Source of the DNA: Knoellia flava TL1
Lineage (GTDB): Bacteria > Actinomycetota > Actinomycetes > Actinomycetales > Dermatophilaceae
DNA length: 64,000 nucleotides
Reading direction: 5' to 3'
NCBI RefSeq assembly: GCF_000768675.1
Contig: NZ_AVPI01000023.1
Location: forward strand, 1 to 64,000
Made by a program: the position numbers and the translations under genes. Below the pieces are notes generated by a model, which did not search any database, was not told the DNA's origin, and saw nothing but the letters and a program-made list of their open reading frames with translations. Positions within the stretch are counted from its first letter, which is position 1. Every line of letters starts with the position of its first letter. Below, piece after piece: positions 9,304 through 18,349 of this stretch.

Positions 9304-9672
9304 TCAGTGGGCGGCCAGGCGGCCCTCGACCTCGGCGGCGACGCGGCGCTCGACCCAGAACGAGAGGAAGGGCACGCAACCGGCGAGCATGACGCCGACC
9401 ATCCTCGGCAGCGACCAGCCCACCTTGAAACCCAGGTTGGCGGTGGCGACGAGATAGACCATGTAGATGAAGCCGTGGGGCTGCGGCCACCACTTGAGCG
9501 GGTTCTGGTCGCCGCTCATCGACGTCGCGTACTCGAGCACCATCTCGACGACGAGCACGAGCAGGCCGACGCCGACGATGAACGCCATGACCTTGAAGAA
9601 GGTCAGCGCCTTGCGCGCCGCCGTCTCGTCCCGGATCTCGCGCTGCGTGCTGGTCTGGCTCACGTCACTCAC
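9304..9672 (-). CDS. DUF3817 integral membrane protein
   Basis: This short protein (about 122 residues) has three hydrophobic helices. The sequence PHGFIYMVYLV in the middle is the conserved core of the DUF3817 family, found in many actinobacteria and often next to guaA. Its function is unknown; membrane location is clear. The GTG at 9672 overlaps the stop of the SURF1 gene (GTGAGTGA), implying coupled translation; an ATG at 9681 is the alternative. Confidence 0.75.
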   Translation of the reverse strand: MSDVSQTSTQREIRDETAARKALTFFKVMAFIVGVGLLVLVVEMVLEYATSMSGDQNPLKWWPQPHGFIYMVYLVATANLGFKVGWSLPRMVGVMLAGCVPFLSFWVERRVAAEVEGRLAAH

Positions 9673-10441
9673 GCGCACCATTGTCGCCGCTCGCCTCGAG
9701 CACCTCGGCAGCGGCCTCGTCGTCGTCGCGCTTCTCGTCACGCACGATCCGCCACCACATGTAGAGCGCGAAGAGCGCGAAGGCCCACCACTGGAACGCG
9801 TATGCCGCGTTGCGCCACTTGAAGCCCGTCTCACCCGACGGGGTCGGCACCCGTTCCATCGAGCCGAGCGTGGTCGGCGGCGCGGCCGGCGACTCCTCCT
9901 GCTGGAAGACGAACGCGTTGTAGAGGTCGCCCGGCCAGCGCCCCACGAGCACCGAGGTGTCGACCGAGCCGAGCTGGCCCTCGGGAGGTGCCTGGCCGGC
10001 ATACGGGGACTCGGGCGGAGCCAGCCCACCCGTGACGGTGACGGAGCCCGACGGGACCGGCGGCAGGTCCGACGGCGAGGTGACGAAGCCGCGCAGCACC
10101 GGCAGGGTCGCGCCCGTGGACGCGACCCGCAGCGGCGCGACGACCCAGAAGCCTGTGCGCCCGTCCAGCCGCCGGTTGGCGACGACGACCTGGTCGGTCC
10201 CGAACTCCCCGGTCGCGGTGACCGGGCGGGTGCTCAGCTCCCCGGGGAAGTCGGAGTGGGGACGCAGGACGGTCTCGACGGCGACCGGCTGCTGGGAGCG
10301 GGCCCGTTCGAGCGACTCGCGCAGCGCCTCGTCCTCGGCGACCCCCAGCTGCCACCGGCCGAGCTGGACGAAGGCGATGACGACGAGGACGGCGACCGCG
10401 AGCAGCGCGAGGTTGCGGGGCTTGGTCGCGGTCCGGAGCAC
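9665..10441 (-). CDS. SURF1 family cytochrome oxidase assembly factor
   Basis: The 258-residue protein has the SURF1 plan. An N-terminal transmembrane helix (about residues 10-29) is followed by LGRWQL, a periplasmic/extracellular domain with VLRGFV and the NAFVFQ segment, and a C-terminal helix (about 220-240) in NAAYAFQWWAFALFALYMWW. SURF1 proteins help insert haem into the aa3-type cytochrome c oxidase. The GTG at 10441 is the first plausible start before the first helix; a longer reading would run into the UdgX gene. It sits 38 bp after udgX and overlaps the DUF3817 gene. Confidence 0.85.
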   Translation of the reverse strand: MLRTATKPRNLALLAVAVLVVIAFVQLGRWQLGVAEDEALRESLERARSQQPVAVETVLRPHSDFPGELSTRPVTATGEFGTDQVVVANRRLDGRTGFWVVAPLRVASTGATLPVLRGFVTSPSDLPPVPSGSVTVTGGLAPPESPYAGQAPPEGQLGSVDTSVLVGRWPGDLYNAFVFQQEESPAAPPTTLGSMERVPTPSGETGFKWRNAAYAFQWWAFALFALYMWWRIVRDEKRDDDEAAAEVLEASGDNGARE

Positions 10442-10479
10442 CCGACGAGCGTAGACAAGGGTCCTGAGAGTCGTGCTGG

Positions 10480-11178
10480 TCAGGTCAGCAGCTCGGCTGC
10501 CACGCGCAGGTCGGCGACGAGCGCGGCGAGGTCCTCGTCCCGCCGACGCGAGCGCAGCACCGACGCCGGATGCGGCGTCGCGAGAGTGAACTCCCCGCGG
10601 TGCGCGGGCCACGCCTGCGGCCACGGCAACCACCGACCCCGACTCTCCCCAACGCGGAAGGTCGCGCCGAAGGCCTCCTGGCCGGCGGTCGCGCCCAGCA
10701 GCACGGCCCCCCGTGGCCGCACCCGGTCGAGCTCGGCGAGCAGCCACGGCTCGCACTTCGCCACCTGCCAACGGGCAGGGGACTTGTGGATGCGCTTGCC
10801 ACCCCGGTCGGTGTGACGGAAGTGCTTGACGACGTTGGTCCGGTAGACCGCCGAGGGGTCCAGCCCGGCCTCCGTCAGTGCCGCGTCGAGCAGCCTGCCG
10901 GCGGGGCCGACGAACGGCTCGCCCTCGACGTCCTCCCGGTCCCCCGGCTGCTCACCGACGAGGACGAGCTCCGCGTCAGCCGGACCTGATCCCATGACGG
11001 CCTGCGTCGTGTCGCGGAAGAGGTCGCACCCGCGGCACCGCTGGGCCGCGTCGGCCAGGGCGGCGACCGACCGTCCCCGCGGCACCCACTCCGACGCTCC
11101 CGGCCAGTCGCCGGGTCGCGCCCGACCGTCCGCTGCCGACACCACGTCTCCTGACACCTCGCGACTCGTCGCTCGCAC
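10480..11178 (-). CDS. udgX: UdgX-type uracil-DNA glycosylase (covalent uracil-DNA binder)
   Basis: The 232-residue protein has the family 4-like uracil-DNA glycosylase core with Fe-S Cys residues (CRGC at about 48-51 and Cys142). It has motif GEQPGD (75-80), the R-loop KRIHKSP (128-134) and HPASVLR (203-209). The KRIH R-loop histidine defines UdgX, which in Mycolicibacterium smegmatis forms a covalent bond with the deoxyribose after uracil excision. NVVKHF, in place of the Cys-containing motif of family 4, agrees with UdgX. The long N-terminus (about 45 residues) is uncertain; later GTG codons could be the start. It heads a set with SURF1 and DUF3817. Confidence 0.88.
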   Translation of the reverse strand: MRATSREVSGDVVSAADGRARPGDWPGASEWVPRGRSVAALADAAQRCRGCDLFRDTTQAVMGSGPADAELVLVGEQPGDREDVEGEPFVGPAGRLLDAALTEAGLDPSAVYRTNVVKHFRHTDRGGKRIHKSPARWQVAKCEPWLLAELDRVRPRGAVLLGATAGQEAFGATFRVGESRGRWLPWPQAWPAHRGEFTLATPHPASVLRSRRRDEDLAALVADLRVAAELLT

Positions 11179-11262
11179 CTACCCGGCGCCGCCAAGGACA
11201 AACGCCGCGCGCCGGAAACTCGGTGGCTCGGCGTCGGTGCCGGCTCCTACCGTGGAGGGGAC

Positions 11263-13026
11263 ATGCCGACGACACCCTGGCCCTACGCGCTCCCCGACGA
11301 GGCCACTCCCCCACACGACGCCGACCGCCTCCTCCTCTGGCTCGTCCGGCGACAGTGGCGCACCATCGTCGGAGGCGCGGCGTTCGGCATCCCGTGGATG
11401 CTCTCGATCGCCCTCGTGCCGGCCGCGATCGGCAAGGCCATCGACGACGGGCTCGTCGCGCGCGACGGCCGGGCGCTCGTGCTCTGGTCGGCGGTCATCC
11501 TCGGCATGGGGCTCGTCAGCGCGGCGACGACCAACCTGCGGCACTGGTTCGCGGTGCGCAACTGGCTCTTCGCCGCCTTCCGGTCGGCGATCGTCACCGA
11601 GCGCGCGGTCCGTCGCGCCGGTCCGGCGCTGACCCGCGAGAAGCCGGCCGGCGAGGTGCTCACCGCCTTCGCCAATGACTTCTGGAAGGTCGGCAACGTC
11701 TTCGACGTGTCGGCGCGGTTCGCCGGTGCGATCGCGAGCTTCGTCGTCGTGTCCGTCATCCTGCTCAGCGGCTCGGTGCTGCTCGGGCTCGTCATGCTCG
11801 TCGGCGGCCCCCTGCTCCTTGCCTCGCTCGCCTTCGTCATGCGGCCGCTCCAGAAGCGGCAGGAGGCGCAGCGCACCGAGTCCGGCGAGCTCACCGCGCT
11901 CGGCGCCGACACCGTCACGGGTCTCCGCGTCCTGCGCGGCGTCGGAGGTGAGGAGACCTTCCTCAGCCGGTATGCCGGCCAGTCCGGTCGCGTGCGCGCC
12001 GCCGGTGTGCGGCTCTCGGGTGTGCAGGCGTTGCTCGACGCGTCGCAGGTGCTGCTGCCGGGCGTCTTCGTCGTCGTCGTGACAGGACTGGGGGCCCACC
12101 TCGCGGTGGCCGGCGACATCTCGCCCGGGCAGCTCGTCGCGTTCTACGGCTACACGGCGTTCCTCACGATGCCGCTGCGCACAGCGACCGAGTTCGTCAA
12201 CAAGCTCATCACGTCGCGGGTCATGGCCCGGCGGCTCGTCTCGATCCTCGCCGCCGAGCCCGACCACCCCGTGCACAACTCGCCAATTCCCTCGTTGTGC
12301 ACGGGGGCGCCGGACCGCACGAGGGGAATCGGCGAGTTGCGCACGGGTGAGCTCGTCGACCCTGAGTCCGGGGTGCGGATCGTGCCGGGCGAGCTCACCG
12401 CCATCGTCTCAGCCCGGCCGGAGGAGTCGGCGGCGATCGCCGCGCGCCTCGGCCGCACCGTGCCCGGGCGGCACGGCGTCACCTGGGCCGGCGTCGTCCT
12501 CGACGACGTGCCCATCGAGGACGTGCGGCGCACGATCGTCGTGTCGCAGGCCGACCCGCACCTCTTCAGCGGCCCGGTCCGCCGCGAACTCGGCGCGCTT
12601 GACCAGCCCGACGACGACGCGCTGCTCGCCGCGCTGCACACCGCCGACGCGATGGACGCGGTGGAGTCGATCGACGGCGGCCTCGACGGTGAGCTCGAGG
12701 AGCGCGGACGCTCGCTGTCGGGCGGCCAGCGCCAGCGGCTCGCCCTCGTCCGCGCGCTGCTGCGCGACCCCGAGGTCCTCGTCCTCGTCGAGCCGACGAG
12801 CGCCGTGGACGCGCACACCGAGGCGCGCATCGCCGAGCGCATCCCCAAGCACCGCAGCGGTTCCACGACCGTCGTCGTCACGGCCAGCCCACTCCTGCTC
12901 GACCGCGCCGACCGGGTCCTCCTCGTCGAGGACGGACAGGTGACCACGATCGGGACGCACCGCGACCTCGTGCACGGCTCACCGGCATACAGACGCGTCG
13001 TGCTGCGCGAAGTGGAGGAAGAGTGA
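11263..13026 (+). CDS. ABC exporter half-transporter with degenerate ATP site (subunit 1)
   Basis: A six-helix exporter domain (about residues 25-320) precedes a nucleotide-binding domain (about 360-575). The signature RSLSGGQRQR at about 483-492 is perfect. The Walker A position (about 376-395, IVSARPEESAAIAARL) has lost the GxxGxGKS/T loop. Walker B reads LVLVEPTS, with Val in place of the Asp, and the H-loop His is absent (VVTASPLL). This chain cannot hydrolyse ATP on its own and needs the next gene's product. An imperfect 80-bp palindrome forms the coding sequence of the linker (residues about 335-361). The start has a strong GGAGGGG ribosome site. Confidence 0.88.
   Translation: MPTTPWPYALPDEATPPHDADRLLLWLVRRQWRTIVGGAAFGIPWMLSIALVPAAIGKAIDDGLVARDGRALVLWSAVILGMGLVSAATTNLRHWFAVRNWLFAAFRSAIVTERAVRRAGPALTREKPAGEVLTAFANDFWKVGNVFDVSARFAGAIASFVVVSVILLSGSVLLGLVMLVGGPLLLASLAFVMRPLQKRQEAQRTESGELTALGADTVTGLRVLRGVGGEETFLSRYAGQSGRVRAAGVRLSGVQALLDASQVLLPGVFVVVVTGLGAHLAVAGDISPGQLVAFYGYTAFLTMPLRTATEFVNKLITSRVMARRLVSILAAEPDHPVHNSPIPSLCTGAPDRTRGIGELRTGELVDPESGVRIVPGELTAIVSARPEESAAIAARLGRTVPGRHGVTWAGVVLDDVPIEDVRRTIVVSQADPHLFSGPVRRELGALDQPDDDALLAALHTADAMDAVESIDGGLDGELEERGRSLSGGQRQRLALVRALLRDPEVLVLVEPTSAVDAHTEARIAERIPKHRSGSTTVVVTASPLLLDRADRVLLVEDGQVTTIGTHRDLVHGSPAYRRVVLREVEEE
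12268..12347. repeat. Imperfect palindromic element inside the ABC gene
   Basis: Bases 12268-12294 and 12320-12347 are inverted copies (CCCGTGCACAACTCGCC and its complement) with two substitutions and one indel, separated by 25 bp. The left arm itself contains an inverted pair, GTGCACAA/TTGTGCAC (12271-12302). The element keeps the reading frame and encodes a linker rich in Pro, Ser, Thr and Gly between the membrane and ATPase domains. It looks like a small mobile palindromic repeat inserted into a tolerant linker. Confidence 0.6.
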
Positions 13027-13042
13027 TGAGGAGGAGCGACCG

Positions 13043-14836
13043 ATGACCCCGATCCTCCAGCAGCTCGGCGAGACCGACCACGCCAAGCGGTCGCTGCCCA
13101 TCGCGAGCCGGCAGATGGTGGTCGCACACACGCGCGTGCTGCTGCGCGACCACCGCCGTCCGCTGCTCGTCGTCCTCGCGCTGCACGGCCTGGCCGCGCT
13201 CGTGGGGCTCGTCGGCCCGTGGGTCGTCGGGCAGGTCGTCGAGGAGGTGACCCGCTCCGGTCCGCGTGCGGCGAGCCTGCAGCGGATCGACGTGCTCATC
13301 GCGGTCCTCGTCGCCGCGATCCTCGCCCAAACGGTGCTCACCTGGTTCGCGCGGCGGGCGGCGTTCATCCTCTCCGAGCACGTGTTCGCCCGGCTGCGCG
13401 AGGACTTCGTCCGCGACGCCGTGCGCCTGCCGCTCTCGACGCTCGAGCGCGCCGGCACCGGTGACCTCGTCGCACGCACGACGAACGACATCGACGCGAT
13501 GACGCACGTCATCAGGTTCGGCATCCCGGCGATCGTCGTGTCGGTCATGTCGGTGACGGCGACGGTCGTCGCGGCCGTGCTCACCTCGCCGCTGGCGGCG
13601 CTGGCGCTGCTCACCCCGCTCGTGCTCCACGTCCCCTCGACCCGGTGGTACCTCAAGCGCGCGGGACGGGTCTACCTCTGGGAGCACGCGAGCTACGCGC
13701 GGCTCAACTCAGTCGGCGCCGAGACGATCGACGGCCTCCGGACGATGGACAACCTCGGGCTCTCGGCCGAGCGCGCCGCACGGTTCGACGAGGCCCTCGA
13801 CGAGGCCGGCCGCGCCGAGCGGGTCGGCGTCGGCCTGCGCCTGCGGTGGTTCCCGTGGCTCGAGATCGGCTTCTTCCTCCCCGTCGCCGTCTCGGTGCTC
13901 TGGGGCGGGTGGCTCGCGTGGAACGGTCACATCTCGATCGGCGCCGCCACCGCCGTCACGCTCTACATCCAGCAGATGCTCGACCCGCTCGGAGACCTCA
14001 TCAGCTGGCTCGACGAGATCCAGTTCGCTGCGACGTCCCTCGCCCGCGTGCTCGGCGTCGGCGAGGTGCCGCCCGACCGCATCGCCACGGGCGAGGAGCC
14101 GCGGGGCGAGACCATCGAGGTCGAGGACGTCCGCTACTCCTACCGCGAGGGCCGCGACGTCCTGCACGGCGTCTCGCTGACCCTGCGCCCGGGCGAGCGC
14201 CTGGCCATCGTGGGGCCGTCCGGCGCGGGCAAGTCGACGCTCGGCCGGCTCATGGCGGGCATCGACGGGCCGCGCACCGGCCGGGTCACCGTCGGCGGCG
14301 TTCCGCTCGTCGACCTCCCGCTGTCGGCACTGCGCGGCGAGGTCGCCCTCGTCACCCAGGAGCACCACGTCTTCGTCGGCACCGTCGGTGACAACCTGCG
14401 CCTCCCGCGACCGGAGGCCACCGAGGACGACATGTATGCCGCGCTCGCGGCGGTCGACGCTGCCGGCTGGGTGCGTGCCCTGCCCGACGGCCTCGACACC
14501 ACGGTCGGCTCCGGCGGTCACGAGCTGAGTGAGGCCCAGGCCCAGCAGCTGGCGCTCGCCCGGCTCGTCCTCGCCGACCCTCACACCCTCGTCCTCGACG
14601 AGGCGACCTCGCTTCTCGATCCGCGCGCCGCGCGCCACCTCGAGCGCTCGCTCGCGGCGGTGACCCGGGGGCGCACGGTGGTCGCGATCGCGCACCGGCT
14701 GCACACGGCATACGACGCCGACCGGGTCTGCGTCGTCGACAACGGACGGATCACCGAGCTCGGCACCCACGACGAGCTCATCGCGCGCGACGGCGCCTAT
14801 GCCGCGCTCTGGCGCGCCTGGCGCGACGAAGGGTAG
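13043..14836 (+). CDS. ABC exporter half-transporter with intact ATP site (subunit 2)
   Basis: The 597-residue partner has the exporter membrane domain (about residues 40-330). Its ATPase domain has an intact Walker A GPSGAGKST (about 391-399), Walker B LVLDEATSLLD (about 515-525) and H-loop VAIAHRL (about 548). The ABC signature is altered, reading ELSEAQAQQ (about 493) instead of LSGGQ. Its Walker motifs pair with the intact signature of subunit 1 to form the only competent ATP site. It starts 16 bp after subunit 1 behind a GAGGAGG ribosome site. The substrate is unknown; lipids, peptides or drugs are typical of this class. Confidence 0.9.
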   Translation: MTPILQQLGETDHAKRSLPIASRQMVVAHTRVLLRDHRRPLLVVLALHGLAALVGLVGPWVVGQVVEEVTRSGPRAASLQRIDVLIAVLVAAILAQTVLTWFARRAAFILSEHVFARLREDFVRDAVRLPLSTLERAGTGDLVARTTNDIDAMTHVIRFGIPAIVVSVMSVTATVVAAVLTSPLAALALLTPLVLHVPSTRWYLKRAGRVYLWEHASYARLNSVGAETIDGLRTMDNLGLSAERAARFDEALDEAGRAERVGVGLRLRWFPWLEIGFFLPVAVSVLWGGWLAWNGHISIGAATAVTLYIQQMLDPLGDLISWLDEIQFAATSLARVLGVGEVPPDRIATGEEPRGETIEVEDVRYSYREGRDVLHGVSLTLRPGERLAIVGPSGAGKSTLGRLMAGIDGPRTGRVTVGGVPLVDLPLSALRGEVALVTQEHHVFVGTVGDNLRLPRPEATEDDMYAALAAVDAAGWVRALPDGLDTTVGSGGHELSEAQAQQLALARLVLADPHTLVLDEATSLLDPRAARHLERSLAAVTRGRTVVAIAHRLHTAYDADRVCVVDNGRITELGTHDELIARDGAYAALWRAWRDEG

Positions 14837-14840
14837 GGCG

Positions 14841-14881
14841 ACGGGTGCCACCCGCTGCACGGACGACCGGGTGGCAGCCGT
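14841..14881. terminator. Hairpin between convergent genes
   Basis: ACGGGTGCCACCCG pairs with CGGGTGGCAGCCGT (13 of 14 bp, 13-nt loop) in the 44-bp gap between the ABC gene and the convergent GMC gene. No T-run follows, but the position fits a bidirectional terminator. Confidence 0.55.
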
Positions 14882-16662
14882 CAGACGGTGCGCAGGACCG
14901 GCATGCCGAGGTCGACCCCGGTGCCGTCGACCGCCCGCACTCCGCGCACCTCGTGCACCGCGGGGTTGCGGGCAGGCACGGGCTCGAGCCGCTCGTAGTC
15001 GGCGCCCTGCTGTGGACGCGGGTCGAGGTCACCGCGGTTGGGCCACAACGACATCGCGCGCTCGGCCTGTGCCGTAATCGTCAGCGAAGGGTTGACGCCG
15101 AGGTTCGCCGAGACCGCGGACCCGTCGACGACGGAGATGCCGGGGTGCCCCCACAGGCGGTGGTAGGGGTCGATGACGCCGCTCGTCGGGCTCTCGCCGA
15201 TGGCGACGCCGCCGAGGAAGTGGGCTGTGAGAGGGACGTCGAAGACCTCGCCCCACGTGCCGCCGGCGACGGTGTAGTCGCCGGTCACGTCCTGCAGCCG
15301 CCGGGCGACGACGTGCATCGCGTCGTGCCCCTCCTTGATGAAGCTCGGGTTCGGCTCGCCGTGCCCCTGCTGGGAGGTGAGCCGGCGCCGGCCGAGGAGG
15401 CCTCGGCGCCCGGACACGCGCAGCGAGTTGTCGTGCGTCTGCATGACGAGGCCGATGACGGTGCGCTCGCTCCATCGCCTGGCCATCGGGAACTGCCTGA
15501 GCAGCGCCTGTGGCTGCTTCGCGAGCTCGATGAGGAACTGGACCGGTCGGGGCCACCGGGTGTCGCCGGGCACCATGAGGGTCGTGAGCAGCCCCATCGC
15601 GTTGGAGCCGGGGCCGTAGCGGACGTTCTCGACGTGCGTGTCCTCGGTGGGGTGGAACGACGCCGTGATCGCGATGCCCTCGGCGAGACCCGCCTCGGGG
15701 TGCGGGTGCTCGGTCATCGCTCCGAGCAGGGCCTCGCTGTTGGTGCGGGTGAGGTGCCCGAGCCGGTCGGAGATCCGGGGCAGCTCGCCCTCGTCGCGCA
15801 TCGCATGGAGCAGGGTCTGGGTCCCCCACGTCCCTGCGGCGACGACGACATGCCGTGCCGTGACGACCTGCTCGTCGCGTCCGTGCGTCGGACCGGTGCG
15901 TTCGTGGAGGACGCGATAGACCTCCTGCCCGTATGCCGTCCCCTCGCCGCCCGTGCCCGGCACGACTCCCAGCCGGGTCACCGTGCGCATCGGCTCGATG
16001 ACGACACCGCGGCCCTCGGCGAGGTGGAGGTAGTTCTTGCGCAGGGTGTTCTTGGCACCGTGCCGGCAGCCCACCATGCAGTTGCCGCACCGGGTGCAGC
16101 CCGTGCGGCGCGGGCCGGCGCCTCCGAAGTAGGGGTCGTCGACCTCGACGCCGGGCTCGCCGAAGAAGACGCCGACGGGTGTCTTGCGGAAGGTCTCGGG
16201 GACGCCCATGTCGGCGGCGGTGTCGCGCCAGATCTGCTCGACCGGTCCGTCGCACGGGTTCTCGACGACGCCGAGCATCGCCGACGCCGTCTCGTAGTGC
16301 GACGCCAGCTCGGACGACCAGTCCGTGATGTGGCCCCACTGCTGGTCGCGGAAGAACGCCTCCGGCGGGACGTAGAGCGTGTTCGCGTAGTTGAGCGACC
16401 CACCGCCGACGCCCGCGCCCGCAAGGATCATGACGTCGGGCAGCCGGTGGATGCGCTGGACCCCGAAGCAGCCGAGCCTCGGCGCCCAGAGGTAGTTGCG
16501 CACGTCCCACGACGTCGTCGCGAAGTCCTCGTCCTCGAAGCGCCGACCCGCCTCGAGCATGAGGACCGAGTAGCCCTTCTCGGCCGCGCGCAACGCGGCG
16601 ACCGACCCGCCGAAGCCGGTCCCGATGACCACGACGTCGACGTCGGTCTCCGGCGTGCTCAT
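14881..16662 (-). CDS. GMC family FAD oxidoreductase (cholesterol-oxidase-like)
   Basis: The 593-residue protein begins with the FAD-binding fold VVIGTGFGGSVAAL (about residues 10-23) and ends with the GMC C-terminal signature (VVDGSAVSANLGVNPSLTI). About residue 184 it has a Cys-rich stretch, CTRCGNCMVGCRHGAKNT, typical of the bacterial ChoD-like branch and possibly metal- or Fe-S-binding. It likely oxidises an alcohol, possibly a sterol or hopanoid; the substrate is not proven. It starts 29 bp after the dehydrogenase gene on the same strand, suggesting an alcohol-to-aldehyde-to-acid pathway. The ATG at 16662 is the only start that leaves the FAD motif at the N-terminus. Confidence 0.85.
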   Translation of the reverse strand: MSTPETDVDVVVIGTGFGGSVAALRAAEKGYSVLMLEAGRRFEDEDFATTSWDVRNYLWAPRLGCFGVQRIHRLPDVMILAGAGVGGGSLNYANTLYVPPEAFFRDQQWGHITDWSSELASHYETASAMLGVVENPCDGPVEQIWRDTAADMGVPETFRKTPVGVFFGEPGVEVDDPYFGGAGPRRTGCTRCGNCMVGCRHGAKNTLRKNYLHLAEGRGVVIEPMRTVTRLGVVPGTGGEGTAYGQEVYRVLHERTGPTHGRDEQVVTARHVVVAAGTWGTQTLLHAMRDEGELPRISDRLGHLTRTNSEALLGAMTEHPHPEAGLAEGIAITASFHPTEDTHVENVRYGPGSNAMGLLTTLMVPGDTRWPRPVQFLIELAKQPQALLRQFPMARRWSERTVIGLVMQTHDNSLRVSGRRGLLGRRRLTSQQGHGEPNPSFIKEGHDAMHVVARRLQDVTGDYTVAGGTWGEVFDVPLTAHFLGGVAIGESPTSGVIDPYHRLWGHPGISVVDGSAVSANLGVNPSLTITAQAERAMSLWPNRGDLDPRPQQGADYERLEPVPARNPAVHEVRGVRAVDGTGVDLGMPVLRTV

Positions 16663-16691
16663 GGCGTGACCGTCGTCGTATCCGTTGCGGC

Positions 16692-18284
16692 TCAACGCAG
16701 TCCCAGCGCCTTGAACGCGCGCAGGCAGAGGGTGAGGCCCTTGGTGTAGGTCTCCTGCGAGACGCCGGGCAGTCCGGCCATCGGGCCGGTGACGTGCTGC
16801 GCGGTGACGTTCTGGCTCTCGGTGTACTTGAGGATGCCCTCGCGGCCGTGACGCCGCCCGACGCCCGACGCCTTCATGCCGCCCATCGGCGCGCCGGTGC
16901 TGGCCCAGGCAGGGATGTAGGCGTCGTTGATGTTGACCGTGCCCGTGCGGATGCGCGAGGCGATGCGACGGGCGCGCCGCACGTCGCGGCTCCACACCGA
17001 CGCATTGAGCCCGTACTCGGTGTCGTTGGCGAGCGCGACGGCCTCCTCGTCGGAGCCGACCTCGTAGACGGACACGACCGGTCCGAAGGTCTCGCCGTCG
17101 CGGCACTCCATGTCGGGCGTGACGCCGGTGAGGACGGTCGGCTCGTAGACGAACGGGCCGACGTCCGGGCGGGCGCGACCCCCGGTGAGGACGACCGCTC
17201 CCTTGGCGCGCGCGTCCTCGACGTGGCGAGTGACGGTGTCGAGCTGCGCCTGGTTGACGAGCGAGCCCATCTCGGGGCCGTATTCGAGCTCGGTGCCGAG
17301 CCGCAGTGACTCGACCGCCTCGACGAACGAGGTGACGAACTCGGCGTGGACGTCGCGGTGCACGAGGAGCCGCTCGGCGCTGATGCAGACCTGGCCACTG
17401 CCGCTGAAGCACGCACGCAGAGCCCCCGCGACCGCCTTGGGCACGTCGGCGTCGGCCGCGACGTACATCGAGTTCTTGCCGCCGAGCTCGAGGCTGAAGC
17501 CGACGAGCCGCTGTGCCGCCGCGACGCCGACGGTGCGGCCGGTCGGGGTCGAGCCGGTGTAGCAGACGTAGTCGGTCTGGTCGACGACCGCCTGTCCGGT
17601 CGACGAGCCCGGGCCGAGCACGACCTGGAGCACGCCCTCGGGCAGTCCAGCCTCGACGAGCAGCTCGTGGGCGGCGAGTGCCGTGAGCGAGGTCTGCTGG
17701 TCCGGGCGCAGGACGACGGCATTGCCGGCCATGAGCGCCGGCAGGGCGTCGGTGATGGCGAGGATGAGCGGGAAGTTCCACGGCGAGACGATGCCGACGA
17801 CGCCCTTGGGCAGGTGGCTCACGACGGTCTGCGTGAGCACCGGGAAGACACCCATCGGGCGCTCGTCGCGCAGGTAGGACGCGGCCCGCCGGGCATAGTG
17901 CCGCGCCGTGTTGGCGGTGTCGGCGATCTCGGCGAACGCGTCGTGGCGGGTCTTGCCGCTCTCGAGCTGGATGAGGTCGAGGAGCTCGACCTGCCGGTCG
18001 AGCACGAGGTCGTGGAACCGCAGCAGGATCCCCGCTCGGTGCGAGAGCGGCGTGCGCTCCCACCCCCGCTGGGCGGTCCGGGCGGTCGCGACCGCGACCG
18101 CGACGTCCTGTGCCGTCGACACCGGCAGCGACGCGAGCGGCGCGCCCGTCATCGGGGTCGAGCTCACGTGCTGCTCGGCACCCGGACCGGCGACGACGTG
18201 GGAGGCGAGCCGGCGCGCACGGCTCGGGTCCACGGCATACGTGGCGGTGGGGTCGAGCTCCGGGTCTGCGATGACGTCGGCCAT
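16692..18284 (-). CDS. gabD2: Succinic semialdehyde dehydrogenase (aldehyde dehydrogenase family)
   Basis: The 530-residue protein has the ALDH motifs PWNFPL, the general base Glu in LELGGKNS (about residue 265) and the nucleophile Cys in GQVCISAERL (about residue 300). It oxidises an aldehyde to the acid with NAD(P)+. The long N-terminal extension and overall sequence resemble the actinobacterial GabD2 group, annotated as succinic semialdehyde dehydrogenase. Pairing with the GMC oxidoreductase would also fit another aldehyde. A TACTCT box lies 6 nt before the ATG, so the mRNA is probably leaderless. Confidence 0.85.
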   Translation of the reverse strand: MADVIADPELDPTATYAVDPSRARRLASHVVAGPGAEQHVSSTPMTGAPLASLPVSTAQDVAVAVATARTAQRGWERTPLSHRAGILLRFHDLVLDRQVELLDLIQLESGKTRHDAFAEIADTANTARHYARRAASYLRDERPMGVFPVLTQTVVSHLPKGVVGIVSPWNFPLILAITDALPALMAGNAVVLRPDQQTSLTALAAHELLVEAGLPEGVLQVVLGPGSSTGQAVVDQTDYVCYTGSTPTGRTVGVAAAQRLVGFSLELGGKNSMYVAADADVPKAVAGALRACFSGSGQVCISAERLLVHRDVHAEFVTSFVEAVESLRLGTELEYGPEMGSLVNQAQLDTVTRHVEDARAKGAVVLTGGRARPDVGPFVYEPTVLTGVTPDMECRDGETFGPVVSVYEVGSDEEAVALANDTEYGLNASVWSRDVRRARRIASRIRTGTVNINDAYIPAWASTGAPMGGMKASGVGRRHGREGILKYTESQNVTAQHVTGPMAGLPGVSQETYTKGLTLCLRAFKALGLR

Positions 18285-18290
18285 TACCTG

Positions 18291-18296
18291 AGAGTA
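18291..18296 (-). promoter_or_regulatory. -10 element, leaderless gabD2 promoter
   Basis: On the minus strand TACTCT is followed by six bases and then the ATG at 18284, which places the transcription start at the start codon. Confidence 0.5.
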
Positions 18297-18349
18297 ACCT
18301 CCCGGCGCCGCGCAGGACAGGGGACGACGGTGAGACCTGCGCCCCACCG

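Noticed and set aside
14881-18063. A 1060-codon frame that would fuse sequence upstream to the GMC oxidoreductase
   Set aside because: Only the part after the ATG at 16662 looks like protein; the rest is a shadow of the dehydrogenase gene in another frame.
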